From contig JAGXFL010000012.1 in the NCBI GenBank assembly GCA_024637295.1, positions 33,175 through 97,174 of the forward strand: DNA of 64,000 bases, read 5' to 3'. Shown piece by piece: positions 53,872 through 64,000 of the stretch (within the stretch, counting starts at the first letter, position 1; the number at the start of each line of letters is the position of its first letter). A program made the position numbers and the translations under genes. This DNA comes from Sulfuricurvum sp. Its GTDB lineage: Bacteria; Campylobacterota; Campylobacteria; Campylobacterales; Sulfurimonadaceae. The notes beneath the pieces are model-generated. The model had not been told where the DNA came from and ran no database searches. It saw only the letters and a list, made by a program, of their open reading frames with translations.

Positions 53872-54703
53872 TGGTCCACTCCTCAATGGCATTATATCCG
53901 TGATCTTTTAGGTACTCAAATAGATCATTTTGATTGTCCGCTGTTTTGAGTGCAACAAAAGGAATATTCATAAAAAGAACTTCATGCACCATGACACTGG
54001 GGGTTATGATGGCAAAACGGCTTTGGTTTAAAAGTTTTGCTATTTCATGAGAATTGACGTGAACTTCGATAGAGTCGTACTCGAGGGTATAAGCTAGCAG
54101 TTCGCTCAAATGAGCATTAGCAGTAGTCGTAATGACACAGATATTCAAAGCAGGGTTGAGGGTATTTAAAATTTTTGTGGTTAAATTGGTGGTATCAGCT
54201 CCACCCAATGCAATAAATAAATCATATATTTTTTCTCTTGATACATTTTTTTCGGTTCTAAATTCATTACGTATTAGAGTGTATGCACTGCCACATCGTA
54301 GTTCACAATGTACAGGGACAAGCTCGTTATAGCGATTTTTATTGGCGCTGATATTGTGATTTAGGAGGATGTCACAATGATGTGGTTCATAGGTGTCATC
54401 AAGACATAGGATGTTAGCTCCCGTTTGCTGTTTGATATGTTTCTCAAAATTTACATCAATACCATAATGGTCGAAAATAATCATATCAATTTTTAAAGTA
54501 TTAACGAGGGCAATAAGTTCTTCAGGGTTATGACTATTTAAAATCTGGACGTTGTAGGGGATTTTATCTATTATATTGCCGACTAATTCTTGGCATGCAA
54601 ATATAATTTTGTCATTGGGGTATTGTTGGGCGAGCACTAAATCACGCATAATGTGTCCTAAACCGATCTGACTGGAAGAATCGGCACGGATAAGGATGTT
54701 CAT
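53840..54703 (-). CDS. pseG: UDP-2,4-diacetamido-2,4,6-trideoxy-beta-L-altropyranose hydrolase PseG
   Basis: 287 residues, a GT-B-fold hydrolase that removes UDP from the sugar before condensation by PseI. The N-terminal IRADSSSQIGLGHIMRDLVLA holds the catalytic His, and later IALGGADTTNLT and TPSVMVHEVLFMNIPFVAL fit the family. Overlaps pseF by 4 bases and pseH by 32. Alone it could be confused with a glycosyltransferase, but the position between PseF and PseH settles it. Confidence 0.92.
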   Translation of the reverse strand: MNILIRADSSSQIGLGHIMRDLVLAQQYPNDKIIFACQELVGNIIDKIPYNVQILNSHNPEELIALVNTLKIDMIIFDHYGIDVNFEKHIKQQTGANILCLDDTYEPHHCDILLNHNISANKNRYNELVPVHCELRCGSAYTLIRNEFRTEKNVSREKIYDLFIALGGADTTNLTTKILNTLNPALNICVITTTANAHLSELLAYTLEYDSIEVHVNSHEIAKLLNQSRFAIITPSVMVHEVLFMNIPFVALKTADNQNDLFEYLKDHGYNAIEEWTNDSITQLYHT

Positions 54704-55386
54704 GAGAGGGATAATACTTTGTGCATGAGTTCGGCTCTATGCCAGTCTTCTAGAGTATCGATATCTTGAACGAGATGGCGTGGTAACACAATAGTCGTGG
54801 CCGCATCCGAAAATATTGGTTTAGCACTTAGCCATGCATTTGCAGTCCCCCAATAAAATTGTCCAACGTCATGATACGCCTCTTCGAGGTCTTGACTACG
54901 GGTTGAAAAATGTTCTGGCCAAAACATCTCAATATTACCTGCGTCGTCGCGTTTGACTCCTCGAAAAATTGGAAAAGGAAATGTCGTAACGGGAAAAGCA
55001 TACTGTTTGTTATGAGTGATAAGGGCGTTATAGGCAGTGACTATGTCTTGAGAGCGGATAAATGGGGCAGTCGCATAGATACAGCATGCTGCATGAATAA
55101 CCGATTGTTTTTGCAGTGTTTGAATGGCGTGAGCGATGACAGGAATAGTAGCCGTATGATCATCACTCAATTCTTTAGGCCGTATAAACGGTATTTCAGC
55201 TCCAAAGCTACGTGCGACATCGGCGATTTCTTCATCGTCGGTTGTTACGACGATACGATCAAAAAGATTTGCCTCTTGAGCCGCTTTGATACTGTAGGCG
55301 ATGATAGGAAGTCCGGCAAAGGGTTTGATGTTTTTGCGGGGGATCCGTTTGCTCCCTCCACGTGCCGGGATAATAGCTACACGCAT
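54700..55386 (-). CDS. pseF: Pseudaminic acid cytidylyltransferase PseF
   Basis: 228 residues from the ATG at 55386, which overlaps the pseC stop by one base (TAATG). The NeuA-like motif VAIIPARGGSKRIPRKNI binds CTP; FDRIVVTTDDEEIADVA and DIDTLEDWHRAE complete the fold. It activates pseudaminic acid as CMP-Pse, the donor used by the Maf protein. Confidence 0.94.
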   Translation of the reverse strand: MRVAIIPARGGSKRIPRKNIKPFAGLPIIAYSIKAAQEANLFDRIVVTTDDEEIADVARSFGAEIPFIRPKELSDDHTATIPVIAHAIQTLQKQSVIHAACCIYATAPFIRSQDIVTAYNALITHNKQYAFPVTTFPFPIFRGVKRDDAGNIEMFWPEHFSTRSQDLEEAYHDVGQFYWGTANAWLSAKPIFSDAATTIVLPRHLVQDIDTLEDWHRAELMHKVLSLS

Positions 55387-56513
55387 TAGAAACTGCATCC
55401 TCTGTAGGCATATTTTTCCATCACTTCAAGTACCGTATCTGCCACGTGTTGTGCATCGTCCATAGACATCTTTTGATGGCAGGGGATTGAGAGTTCACTT
55501 TTATAAAACATTTCAGCAGTGTTTAGGCGTTGTTCGCCGTAATGTTTTTTATAAAAACTGTTTTGATAGATAGGTTTATAGTGAACTTGTACCCCTAAAC
55601 CTTTTTCCTGAAGTTCTGTAAAGATCTCTTCCTTAACGCAATGGAGCTCTGGATTAAGTAAAAGGGCGTAAAGATGCCGCGCGCTTTGCTCATTCTCGTC
55701 CAGATGTATGATTAAAAAAAGTTTATGACCTTTAAATCGTTCATTATAATAACGGGAAATAGTCTCACGTACATTAATAAAACGGTCAATCTTATGCAGT
55801 TGAGATAGTCCAAGTGCTGCAGCAAACTCTGTCATCCGAAAGTTGTGCCCCAAGCTCACCATATCGGAATTCCACAACTGTTTTTTCACGATTCCGTGAG
55901 AGCGAAAGAGTCTTAGTTTGTTGGCGAATTCTTCATTGTCGGTGACAACGGCTCCACCTTCACCTGTCGTAATCGGTTTGATGGCGTGGAAGCTAAAAAT
56001 GGTCATATCGGCATGCGAACCTATTTTTTGATGGTTGATATCACCACCAAATCCATGAGAAGCGTCGTCAATTATCAGTAGATCATGTTTCTTGGCTAGT
56101 GCTTTAATGGCAGTGATTGCTACAGGTTTTCCGGCAAAATCGACAGGTACAATCGCTTTAGTACGAGGCGTGATGAGTTCTTCAATTAGTGATTCATCGA
56201 TATTTCCATCCATCTTGATATCGCAAAATACCGGGTTTGCTCCTAGCGCAATGGCCATATTCGATGTTGCTACAAAACTAATCGGTGTCGTGATTATTTC
56301 ATCGTCTTTACCGATTTCCGCCACAGCATAAGCAGCTAGAAGAGCCGAAGTTGCAGAATTAAAAGTGACACAGTAGTTAACTCCGACATAGTGGGCAATA
56401 GCCTCTTCGAACTCCTGAACTTTTGAGCCTTGGGTCAGATGAGAACTGCGTAAAACCTCTACAACGGCAGCAATATCATCCTCTTCGATGAGTTGCGTTG
56501 AATAGGGGATCAT
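55386..56513 (-). CDS. pseC: UDP-4-amino-4,6-dideoxy-N-acetyl-beta-L-altrosamine transaminase PseC
   Basis: 375 residues, DegT-family PLP enzyme. IPYSTQLIEEDDIAAVVEVL at the N-terminus, VTFNSATSALLAAYAV, LLIIDDASHGFGG and the Schiff-base Lys in FSFHAIKPITTGEGG. It aminates C4 of the keto sugar made by PseB. It begins 3 bases after pseB and is followed by pseF with a one-base overlap. Confidence 0.94.
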   Translation of the reverse strand: MIPYSTQLIEEDDIAAVVEVLRSSHLTQGSKVQEFEEAIAHYVGVNYCVTFNSATSALLAAYAVAEIGKDDEIITTPISFVATSNMAIALGANPVFCDIKMDGNIDESLIEELITPRTKAIVPVDFAGKPVAITAIKALAKKHDLLIIDDASHGFGGDINHQKIGSHADMTIFSFHAIKPITTGEGGAVVTDNEEFANKLRLFRSHGIVKKQLWNSDMVSLGHNFRMTEFAAALGLSQLHKIDRFINVRETISRYYNERFKGHKLFLIIHLDENEQSARHLYALLLNPELHCVKEEIFTELQEKGLGVQVHYKPIYQNSFYKKHYGEQRLNTAEMFYKSELSIPCHQKMSMDDAQHVADTVLEVMEKYAYRGCSF

Positions 56514-56516
56514 CGG

Positions 56517-59293
<2,777 letters not shown>

Positions 59294-59330
59294 GGTAGAT
59301 CCTTTTGGTTAAAATCTATAGTTATCCAGT

Positions 59331-59336
59331 ATATCG
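59331..59336 (-). promoter_or_regulatory. Possible sigma28 -10 element before fliD
   Basis: CGATAT on the - strand, 38 bases before the ATG, matches the -10 of the first flagellin's sigma28 promoter. The expected TAAA box at -35 is not clear, so this could be chance. Confidence 0.35.
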
Positions 59337-59379
59337 ACCGTAACCGTATAAATATGTAATAGTTGATTTTATAGAATAA

Positions 59380-59394
59380 GCAAAAAGGGTACCA
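59380..59394 (-). promoter_or_regulatory. Sigma54 promoter of fliD
   Basis: On the - strand TGGTAC-CCTTT-TTGC, with the GG and GC dinucleotides correctly spaced. It shares CTTTTTGCTTAT with the site before pseB. The leader would be about 75 bases. Confidence 0.8.
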
Positions 59395-59406
59395 CTGGAG
59401 GTTGTC

Positions 59407-59435
59407 TTGCAATTATCCTAAGTGTCAGGTATAAT
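59407..59435 (+). promoter_or_regulatory. Sigma70 promoter of the SRP RNA gene
   Basis: TTGCAA, 17 bases, TATAAT; the predicted start is near 59442, at the base of the RNA's terminal stem. Confidence 0.75.
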
Positions 59436-59440
59436 TTCGC

Positions 59441-59546
59441 CTCTCTTCGTTAGACCTGTGCAAGGGTATGTATCGACAACGTGTCAGGGTAGGAATACAG
59501 CAGCACATCGGTGCGTATTTTGTGCCGCAGGTATCTGACGGAGAGT
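59441..59546 (+). ncRNA. ffs: Signal recognition particle RNA (4.5S type)
   Basis: The conserved apical hairpin reads GTGTCAGG-GTA-GGAA-TAC-AGCAGCAC: a GGAA tetraloop on a short stem, flanked by the asymmetric loop formed by CAGG and AGCAGC, which binds Ffh. The outer helix is formed by CTCTC..CGTTAGA with TCTGACG-GAGAG, extended inward by CCTG/CAGG. A sigma70 promoter starts just upstream and a run of T follows at about 59553. The RNA binds Ffh to target membrane proteins to FtsY and the translocon. The ends are approximate by a few bases. Confidence 0.9.
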
Positions 59547-59604
59547 CTCTACCTTTTTCGTTAACAATCAATACACATCATACTATCAATTATTATCAAT
59601 CCGC

Positions 59605-59832
59605 CTACTCTTCTCGGTATTGTCCTGCTTTACATCCCGTAGTGCTTGTAGGCGGGTTATCACGCAAATAACATATATCTTCATGCGCTTGCTTGAGCAC
59701 TTTGCTTTCACGTAAAAGGGGAAGCATCTTTTCATCCTTTTCATTCAGCGACATCGATTGGTTATATAACAATGCTTTTATTTCGGTATCAACTGCCTCT
59801 AACGCTGCTTCTAAATGGGTGAGAGAAATCAT
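59605..59832 (-). CDS. Small hypothetical helical protein
   Basis: 75 residues. Most of it (about 1-58) is a charged amphipathic helix pair (LTHLEAALEAVDTEIKALLY, then EKDEKMLPLLRESKVLKQAH), and the tail DNPPTSTTGCKAGQ is polar. No known domain is recognised. AAAAGGGG sits 4 bases before the ATG. It lies between rnhB and the SRP RNA gene. Codon use looks like its neighbours, which supports coding, but there is no functional clue. Confidence 0.6.
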   Translation of the reverse strand: MISLTHLEAALEAVDTEIKALLYNQSMSLNEKDEKMLPLLRESKVLKQAHEDICYLRDNPPTSTTGCKAGQYREE

Positions 59833-59869
59833 AAAACCCCTTTTTTAGGAGGATTATAGCAAGCCTTAT

Positions 59870-60418
59870 TTAAAACAATGAGGGCTGTAATGATTTTAGT
59901 TTAAAACTTTTACGATGAATGTCACAATGGCCATGTGTTTTAATCGCTTGTACATGCGCGTACGTACCATAGCCTTTGTGATCAGCGAATCCGTAATTGG
60001 GATAAAGGGCATCAATTTCCTTCATCTCACGGTCACGAGAGACTTTTGCGAGGATAGAAGCGGCACTTACTTCAGGGATAAGGGCATCCGCTTTGACGAG
60101 GGTACGCAATCCGCTCACTCCATATTTTGAGTTTCCGTCAAATAAAAAATCGTCTGCATCCAGCGAGGCTAATATCTCTTCAAGACCTGATTTAAGACAT
60201 GCGGAAAGACCGATTTCATCAATCGTTTTGGCTGAGAATCGGACGATCTTGTATTGGGAATTTGTGAGAATAAGTTCAAAAAGTGTTTCTCGTTTTTTTT
60301 CACTGAGTTTTTTTGAGTCATTCAACCCTGCAATAGGGCTATTTAATATAACACCTGCCATTACCAATGGCCCGGCCAATGGCCCGCGTCCTGCCTCATC
60401 TATTCCACACAGCTTCAC
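59870..60418 (-). CDS. rnhB: Ribonuclease HII
   Basis: 182 residues. It cleaves RNA in RNA-DNA hybrids and at single ribonucleotides. Metal-binding motif CGIDEAGRGPLAGPLVMAGV, then LNDSKKLSEKKRE and the third acidic block at ASILAKVSRDREM, with the C-terminal HKGYGTYAHVQAIKTHG. Standard size for the family. Probably in one short unit with the small gene downstream (37-base gap). Confidence 0.95.
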   Translation of the reverse strand: MKLCGIDEAGRGPLAGPLVMAGVILNSPIAGLNDSKKLSEKKRETLFELILTNSQYKIVRFSAKTIDEIGLSACLKSGLEEILASLDADDFLFDGNSKYGVSGLRTLVKADALIPEVSAASILAKVSRDREMKEIDALYPNYGFADHKGYGTYAHVQAIKTHGHCDIHRKSFKLKSLQPSLF

Positions 60419-60468
60419 AATGCACCTTTTAAAATATTTTTTCTCTCATTGTATCGTAAGAGTCGATT

Positions 60469-60477
60469 TGCTACAAT
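60469..60477 (+). promoter_or_regulatory. Extended -10 promoter of the outer-membrane protein gene
   Basis: TGCTACAAT (TGn plus a -10 hexamer) 27 bases before the ATG at 60504, in an AT-rich gap divergent from rnhB. Confidence 0.55.
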
Positions 60478-60503
60478 CATAAAAAGTGAGAGAAGGGTAT
60501 TCA

Positions 60504-61175
60504 ATGCGAATTTTAGTATCTTTATGTGCAGCTGCTGTAGTAGCATCTGCGTCTACATTGCTTGGATTTGGGGCAGAAGTGGATTATTATAATCCGACGG
60601 CAAATGGAGACTTTACGTATACAGAGAATGGAGCGACAACTCGCACCCATTTTAACAATGAGAGTCAATCGGTGTATCAAGTCGGATTGTATTTTGAACA
60701 TCCGGTTCCAATCCTTCCTAACTTGAGAATTGATTTTACCCCTAAAACAACATTCAGCGGATTAGATGGAGCTACAGTTAGTAAGGTTTCGATCAGCCAG
60801 ACAGACATTGTCCCGTACTATGAAGTTCTTGATAATGTTGTTGACTTGGATATCGGTGTTGCTTTTAGAGTTTTTAATGGAAAAGTTGAGGGGACAGTAA
60901 ATCAGAGTATTAATCAAGTAATACCGATGGGATATGTTGCTGCAGGAGTTGATCTTCCAGGAATACCGCTAAGAATTGCAGGAGATTTTAAATATGCAGG
61001 TTATAACGGTGATTCTTTAAGTGATATACGAATTAAGGCAGTATGGAAGATTATAGCCGGAATTCAGGCGCAAGCAGGATATCGCCAAGGATCATTGAAT
61101 ATTGATAATCATTTTGACTTGAATGCCAATGTGACTATTAAAGGTCCATTTGTAGGTCTTGGGTATACCTTTTAA
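60504..61175 (+). CDS. TIGR04219-type outer-membrane beta-barrel protein
   Basis: 223 residues from the ATG at 60504, 6 bases after AAGGG. A signal peptide (MRILVSLCAAAVVASASTLL) is followed by LGFGAEVDYYNPTANGDFTY and alternating strands ending in the aromatic residue VGLGYTF, the signature of an outer-membrane barrel. The motif order fits the TIGR04219 family, which is frequent in Campylobacterota and of unknown function. An upstream GTG adds six residues inside the ribosome-binding region and is not used here. It overlaps the convergent ATPase gene by 4 bases. Confidence 0.82.
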   Translation: MRILVSLCAAAVVASASTLLGFGAEVDYYNPTANGDFTYTENGATTRTHFNNESQSVYQVGLYFEHPVPILPNLRIDFTPKTTFSGLDGATVSKVSISQTDIVPYYEVLDNVVDLDIGVAFRVFNGKVEGTVNQSINQVIPMGYVAAGVDLPGIPLRIAGDFKYAGYNGDSLSDIRIKAVWKIIAGIQAQAGYRQGSLNIDNHFDLNANVTIKGPFVGLGYTF

Positions 61176-62245
61176 TCTTCCACATCTTCCCCCAACGCCC
61201 ATTGGGCAAATGGGACCATTTCAATTCTTGCAATAGGATGTGAAAGACTACTTTCTAAATTCATCGTAACGACGATTACTTCCTGCACTTCATGCGTTAT
61301 GATAAATGCTTCTAACGCTTCTACTTTCTTAAAGAGAGAATGTTCATTGTCAAAAGGGACTGCTAGAACGATTTGAGCCCTCGATGGCAAATAAAAATCG
61401 ATCCCTTCTTCATAGTAGCACTCAATGCCGTGTTTGACTAATTCCAAATAGATGAGGTTCTCAAAGACTCTCCCAAAATGTTTTTGAAGTGTCAGTGCGT
61501 GTTTGATGGCAATATCACATAGGTAGAGTTTTTTAACGGCACTGGGATGATTAAACTTCTCCAGACCATATAGATAACGGCGATCGAAGAGAGATTGCAA
61601 ATGAATGTATAATTTGTCTTTGGATATTTTACGTTCCAGTTTGAGCCGTTCATAGAGATTGTGAGCTGAAACTTTTTGGGTTGTCATTTTGGTGGCTTGA
61701 ATTAATATCGCGAGTTCTGTCTCATCTAGCGCTTTGGTAAACACTTTTTGTAGATACAAGGAACGTTCTTCACTTGGGATACGGTGCATAGCCGGAAATC
61801 CGCCCAATTGGAAAAAATGGCTGAGTGCTGTTGAATCGTATTTTTGTTCGAACGCCAAAAATTCTTCATAATCCAATAAATTGAGCTGCATAATAGTATA
61901 AGGTGTTTCTAGTGGACGTTCGCTGGCAAGGATCAGTTGATCCATCTCAAACAATGTTATCCCTTCACAATAGTTGTCTAAGACAAGGATGGAAATATTT
62001 TGTTCTAGGCAAAAAGCTTCCAAAACAGCGTTGAGCGCTGGGATATCCAAACGTATATCGCGGCAATCGAGATAAAGATAGGTCGATTTTTTATGGCCTA
62101 GCAAATAATGTTTGATAAGTGAGGTTTTGCCAGATTGTGCAATTCCATAAATCGAGACACTTTCTTGTGGAATGGCGGCCTTACGCTCAAGGTATCCCGT
62201 ATTGTGTAAATCATAACGATAATACTCATCCAATAAGCTTTTCAT
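61172..62245 (-). CDS. AAA_14/DUF4143-like ATPase
   Basis: 357 residues from the ATG at 62245, 6 bases after AGGAG. Walker A SIYGIAQSGKTSLIKHY, Walker B ISILVLDNYCEG, then LETPYTIMQLNLLDYEEFLA. A winged-helix-like middle (SAHNLYERLKLERKISKDKL) and a C-terminal nuclease-like domain (FENLIYLELVKHGIECYYE, then FYLPSRAQIVLAVPF) match the AAA_14 plus DUF4143 plan. In the usual DUF4143 end the motif is a restriction-endonuclease-like ExK; here the acidic and Lys residues are not clearly aligned, so catalysis is doubtful. Function of the family is unknown; toxin-like or defence roles are only guesses. Confidence 0.75.
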   Translation of the reverse strand: MKSLLDEYYRYDLHNTGYLERKAAIPQESVSIYGIAQSGKTSLIKHYLLGHKKSTYLYLDCRDIRLDIPALNAVLEAFCLEQNISILVLDNYCEGITLFEMDQLILASERPLETPYTIMQLNLLDYEEFLAFEQKYDSTALSHFFQLGGFPAMHRIPSEERSLYLQKVFTKALDETELAILIQATKMTTQKVSAHNLYERLKLERKISKDKLYIHLQSLFDRRYLYGLEKFNHPSAVKKLYLCDIAIKHALTLQKHFGRVFENLIYLELVKHGIECYYEEGIDFYLPSRAQIVLAVPFDNEHSLFKKVEALEAFIITHEVQEVIVVTMNLESSLSHPIARIEMVPFAQWALGEDVED

Positions 62246-62342
62246 ATCCAACTCCTGATGAAAAATGATAGCGTAAAATATATGTTTCCTTTCTAAAAGG
62301 AAATAAATTTACATCAGCATACGTTTTTAACCCCTAAAATCC

Positions 62343-62371
62343 TTGACCAAAGAGAGGTTTGTCGATATAAT
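62343..62371 (+). promoter_or_regulatory. Strong sigma70 promoter of the S10 ribosomal operon
   Basis: TTGACC, 17 bases, TATAAT. The predicted start is near 62378, giving a leader of about 50 bases with a small hairpin (GTCAG-CATCGA-CTGAC, 62389-62404) that might act in regulation. Not a match to the E. coli S10 leader, which is longer. Confidence 0.85.
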
Positions 62372-62428
62372 TTCGGCTGCCTTACATAGTCAGCATCGAC
62401 TGACGAGTTCTTTATAGAGGAAAACATT

Positions 62429-62740
62429 ATGGAAAAGATTCGTTTGAAACTTAGAGCATACGATCATCGTGTGCTTGATCGTTCAGTAGCTTCTATTGTA
62501 GAAGCCGTAAAGCGTACAGGTGCGGAAATCCGTGGCCCGATACCTTTGCCAACAAAGATTCGTAAATATACGGTTCTTAAATCACCTCACGTTAACAAGA
62601 AGTCTCGTGAGCAGTTTGAGATTCGTATGCACGCACGTTTGATCGACATCGTATCAGCTACGCCTGATACTGTTGATTCATTGATGAAACTTGACTTGGC
62701 TCCAGAGGTAGACGTAGAAGTACGTTCTATGGACAAGTAA
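62429..62740 (+). CDS. rpsJ: 30S ribosomal protein S10
   Basis: 103 residues, the standard length. It starts [20 protein letters not shown] and has the conserved [21 protein letters not shown] 30S head protein that also acts with NusB in antitermination. First gene of the S10 operon; GAGGAAAA precedes the ATG. Confidence 0.98.
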   Translation: MEKIRLKLRAYDHRVLDRSVASIVEAVKRTGAEIRGPIPLPTKIRKYTVLKSPHVNKKSREQFEIRMHARLIDIVSATPDTVDSLMKLDLAPEVDVEVRSMDK

Positions 62741-62749
62741 GGAGTGGGT

Positions 62750-63325
62750 ATGGAATATATTGTAGAAAAAATCGGTATGAGCCGAACAGTCGGCGTTCCG
62801 AGCAAAGTAGTAACTCTTTTAAAAGTAAAAGAAGTAAAAGTTTGTGACGTGAACAATGGTACAGCTCTTGTAGCGTACAGTCAAGGTAAGGCAAAAAATA
62901 AGCCAATCGAAGGTCAGCAAAAGAAGTATAACCTTTCTGCTGAATTCAATAAGTTCGCTACTTTAACGGTTGCTAACACTGAAGCAGGCGACTTGGATAT
63001 GTCACCTTTGAGCGATGCAAAAAAGCTCAAAAGTACATTTAACACCAAGGGACGCGGTTTCACAGGTGTTATGAAGCGTTGGAACTTTAGTGGAGGCCCA
63101 GGCGCACACGGTCACCGTTTTCACCGTACAGGTGGATCGATCGGTAACCGTGAGTGGCCAGGTAAGGTCCAAAAAGGACGTAAAATGTCGGGTCAATACG
63201 GTAACGAGCAAGTTACGGTAAAGAATGACGTTTTGTCCTATGATGCACAAAACGGTGTATTGGTTGTCGTGGGTTCAATCCCAGGTGCAAACGGTGCTCT
63301 AGGTCGAGTAAAGGTTGTTAAATAA
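62750..63325 (+). CDS. rplC: 50S ribosomal protein L3
   Basis: 191 residues from the ATG at 62750, 5 bases after AAGGAG; a GTG two codons earlier overlaps that site. [20 protein letters not shown], with the modifiable central loop, and [20 protein letters not shown] are typical. Binds near the 3' end of 23S rRNA and helps nucleate the 50S subunit. Second gene of the operon. Confidence 0.98.
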   Translation: MEYIVEKIGMSRTVGVPSKVVTLLKVKEVKVCDVNNGTALVAYSQGKAKNKPIEGQQKKYNLSAEFNKFATLTVANTEAGDLDMSPLSDAKKLKSTFNTKGRGFTGVMKRWNFSGGPGAHGHRFHRTGGSIGNREWPGKVQKGRKMSGQYGNEQVTVKNDVLSYDAQNGVLVVVGSIPGANGALGRVKVVK

Positions 63326-63936
63326 TGAGTGCAATTGTACTGAATGAAAAATTCGAAAAAGCCTCTGAACTGGCATTGCCTGAGAGCTTTAGCGGCATCA
63401 ACAAGCATAACTTGTACTTGTACGTTAAATCGTATCAAGCAGGTTTGCGTGCAGATACTGCAAGTGCTAAAACACGTTCAGAAATGCGTGGTGGTGGTAA
63501 AAAGCCATGGGCACAAAAAGGTAAGGGCGGCGCTCGTGCCGGTTCACGTCGTTCACCTATATGGGTCGGCGGTGCGGTAGCTCACGGTCCAAACACGGGT
63601 CGTAACTACAACCAAAAGATCAACAAAAAGCAAAAGAAATTAGCACTTAAATGTGCTTTGGATGCTTTGGCGACTGCTGGGAAACTTTTCATCGTTGATT
63701 CGATTGAAGTTCCAAGCGGTAAAACAAAAGATGCAAAAGTATTGTTCGACACGTTGAACATGCGTGATGTATTGCTTGTTAAACAAATTCTTGATGAGAA
63801 CACTTATCTTGCATTCCGTAACATTGCTTCTACTTACGTAGTTGAAGCTAATGAACTCAACGCCTTTTTGGCTGCGACATATCGCTCGGTAGTAATCGAA
63901 AAAGCGGTATGGGAAAATCTGATTAAAGAGAGCTGA
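63325..63936 (+). CDS. rplD: 50S ribosomal protein L4
   Basis: 203 residues. The extended loop motif [20 protein letters not shown], which lines the exit tunnel, and the following [17 protein letters not shown] are plain. In some bacteria L4 also represses its own operon. The start overlaps the L3 stop (TAATG). Confidence 0.98.
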   Translation: MSAIVLNEKFEKASELALPESFSGINKHNLYLYVKSYQAGLRADTASAKTRSEMRGGGKKPWAQKGKGGARAGSRRSPIWVGGAVAHGPNTGRNYNQKINKKQKKLALKCALDALATAGKLFIVDSIEVPSGKTKDAKVLFDTLNMRDVLLVKQILDENTYLAFRNIASTYVVEANELNAFLAATYRSVVIEKAVWENLIKES

Positions 63937-63937
63937 G

Positions 63938-64000
63938 ATGGCAGATATTACTGATATCAAATCAATTTTGCATACAGAGAAGACCCTTGGTCTTCAAGAA
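63938..64000 (+). CDS. rplW: 50S ribosomal protein L23 (3' end outside window)
   Basis: The first 21 codons read MADITDIKSILHTEKTLGLQ, matching the L23 N-terminus, and the position right after rplD is the standard S10 order. It begins one base after the L4 stop. L23 sits at the tunnel exit and docks SRP and trigger factor. The gene runs off the window. Confidence 0.93.
   Translation, partial: MADITDIKSILHTEKTLGLQE

Noticed and set aside
54910..55389. Antisense frame of 159 codons opposite pseF
   Set aside because: pseF is unmistakable on the other strand; the frame has no ribosome-binding site or domain.
59468..59671. Open frame of 67 codons downstream of fliD
   Set aside because: Its first half is the SRP RNA and its second half is antisense to a small helical protein gene with a better ribosome-binding site.

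Overview
The window reads as chromosomal DNA of a flagellated, free-living Campylobacterota (Epsilonproteobacteria), probably close to Sulfuricurvum/Sulfurimonas. This is inferred from the flagellin termini, the Maf-type motility factor, the complete pseudaminic-acid (pse) set, the PAS/hybrid-kinase style, the moderate GC content and the gene order. No species-level proof is possible from the sequence alone. Genes are tightly packed, often with ATGA or TAATG overlaps. I saw no insertion sequence, CRISPR array or prophage.

1-13450: a signalling island on the + strand. It holds a receiver protein (cut by the window edge), a large CheA, two CheW-like couplers flanking a small STAS-like protein, a ParA-type ATPase, a receiver protein with a long novel C-terminus, two membrane hybrid histidine kinases and a stand-alone HPt protein. 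It ends in a decayed GGDEF fragment. The parts are those of a chemosensory array plus a multistep phosphorelay, with a ParA ATPase that may position the array. 13505-14017: five tRNA genes (Pro, His, Arg, Arg, Leu) on the - strand behind a near-consensus sigma70 promoter.

14155-38000: mostly housekeeping and envelope genes. These are an NSS-family transporter; thiG-purN-nnr (-); kdsD-rluB-yjbQ-rarA (+); metH followed by an envelope glycosylation operon (lysylphosphatidylglycerol-synthase-like membrane protein, GT9, GT39, PAP2) (-); an orphan histidine kinase; a 26-codon reading frame with an excellent ribosome-binding site; msrA; an OmpA-family porin; a thioredoxin-reductase-like flavoprotein; an AMMECR1-like protein; and topA-yfcE-bioB (-).

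38010-59400: a flagellar filament and glycosylation island. Two tandem flagellins of about 805 residues share an unusual repeat-rich central domain but have different promoters (sigma28-like and sigma54-like). A Maf-type motility factor follows. Convergent to it runs a 14-gene operon: pseB-C-F-G-H-I, an unrecognised GT-B-like protein, an oxidoreductase, an aminotransferase, an acetyltransferase, a methyltransferase, then an amidotransferase with its own HisH/HisF-like ammonia module. fliD lies upstream. pseB, fliD and the second flagellin carry closely matching sigma54 sites, so cap, second filament subunit and filament sugar appear co-regulated.

59407-64000: the SRP RNA gene, a small hypothetical gene, rnhB, an outer-membrane beta-barrel protein, an AAA ATPase, and the start of the S10 ribosomal operon (rpsJ, rplC, rplD, start of rplW) behind a strong promoter.
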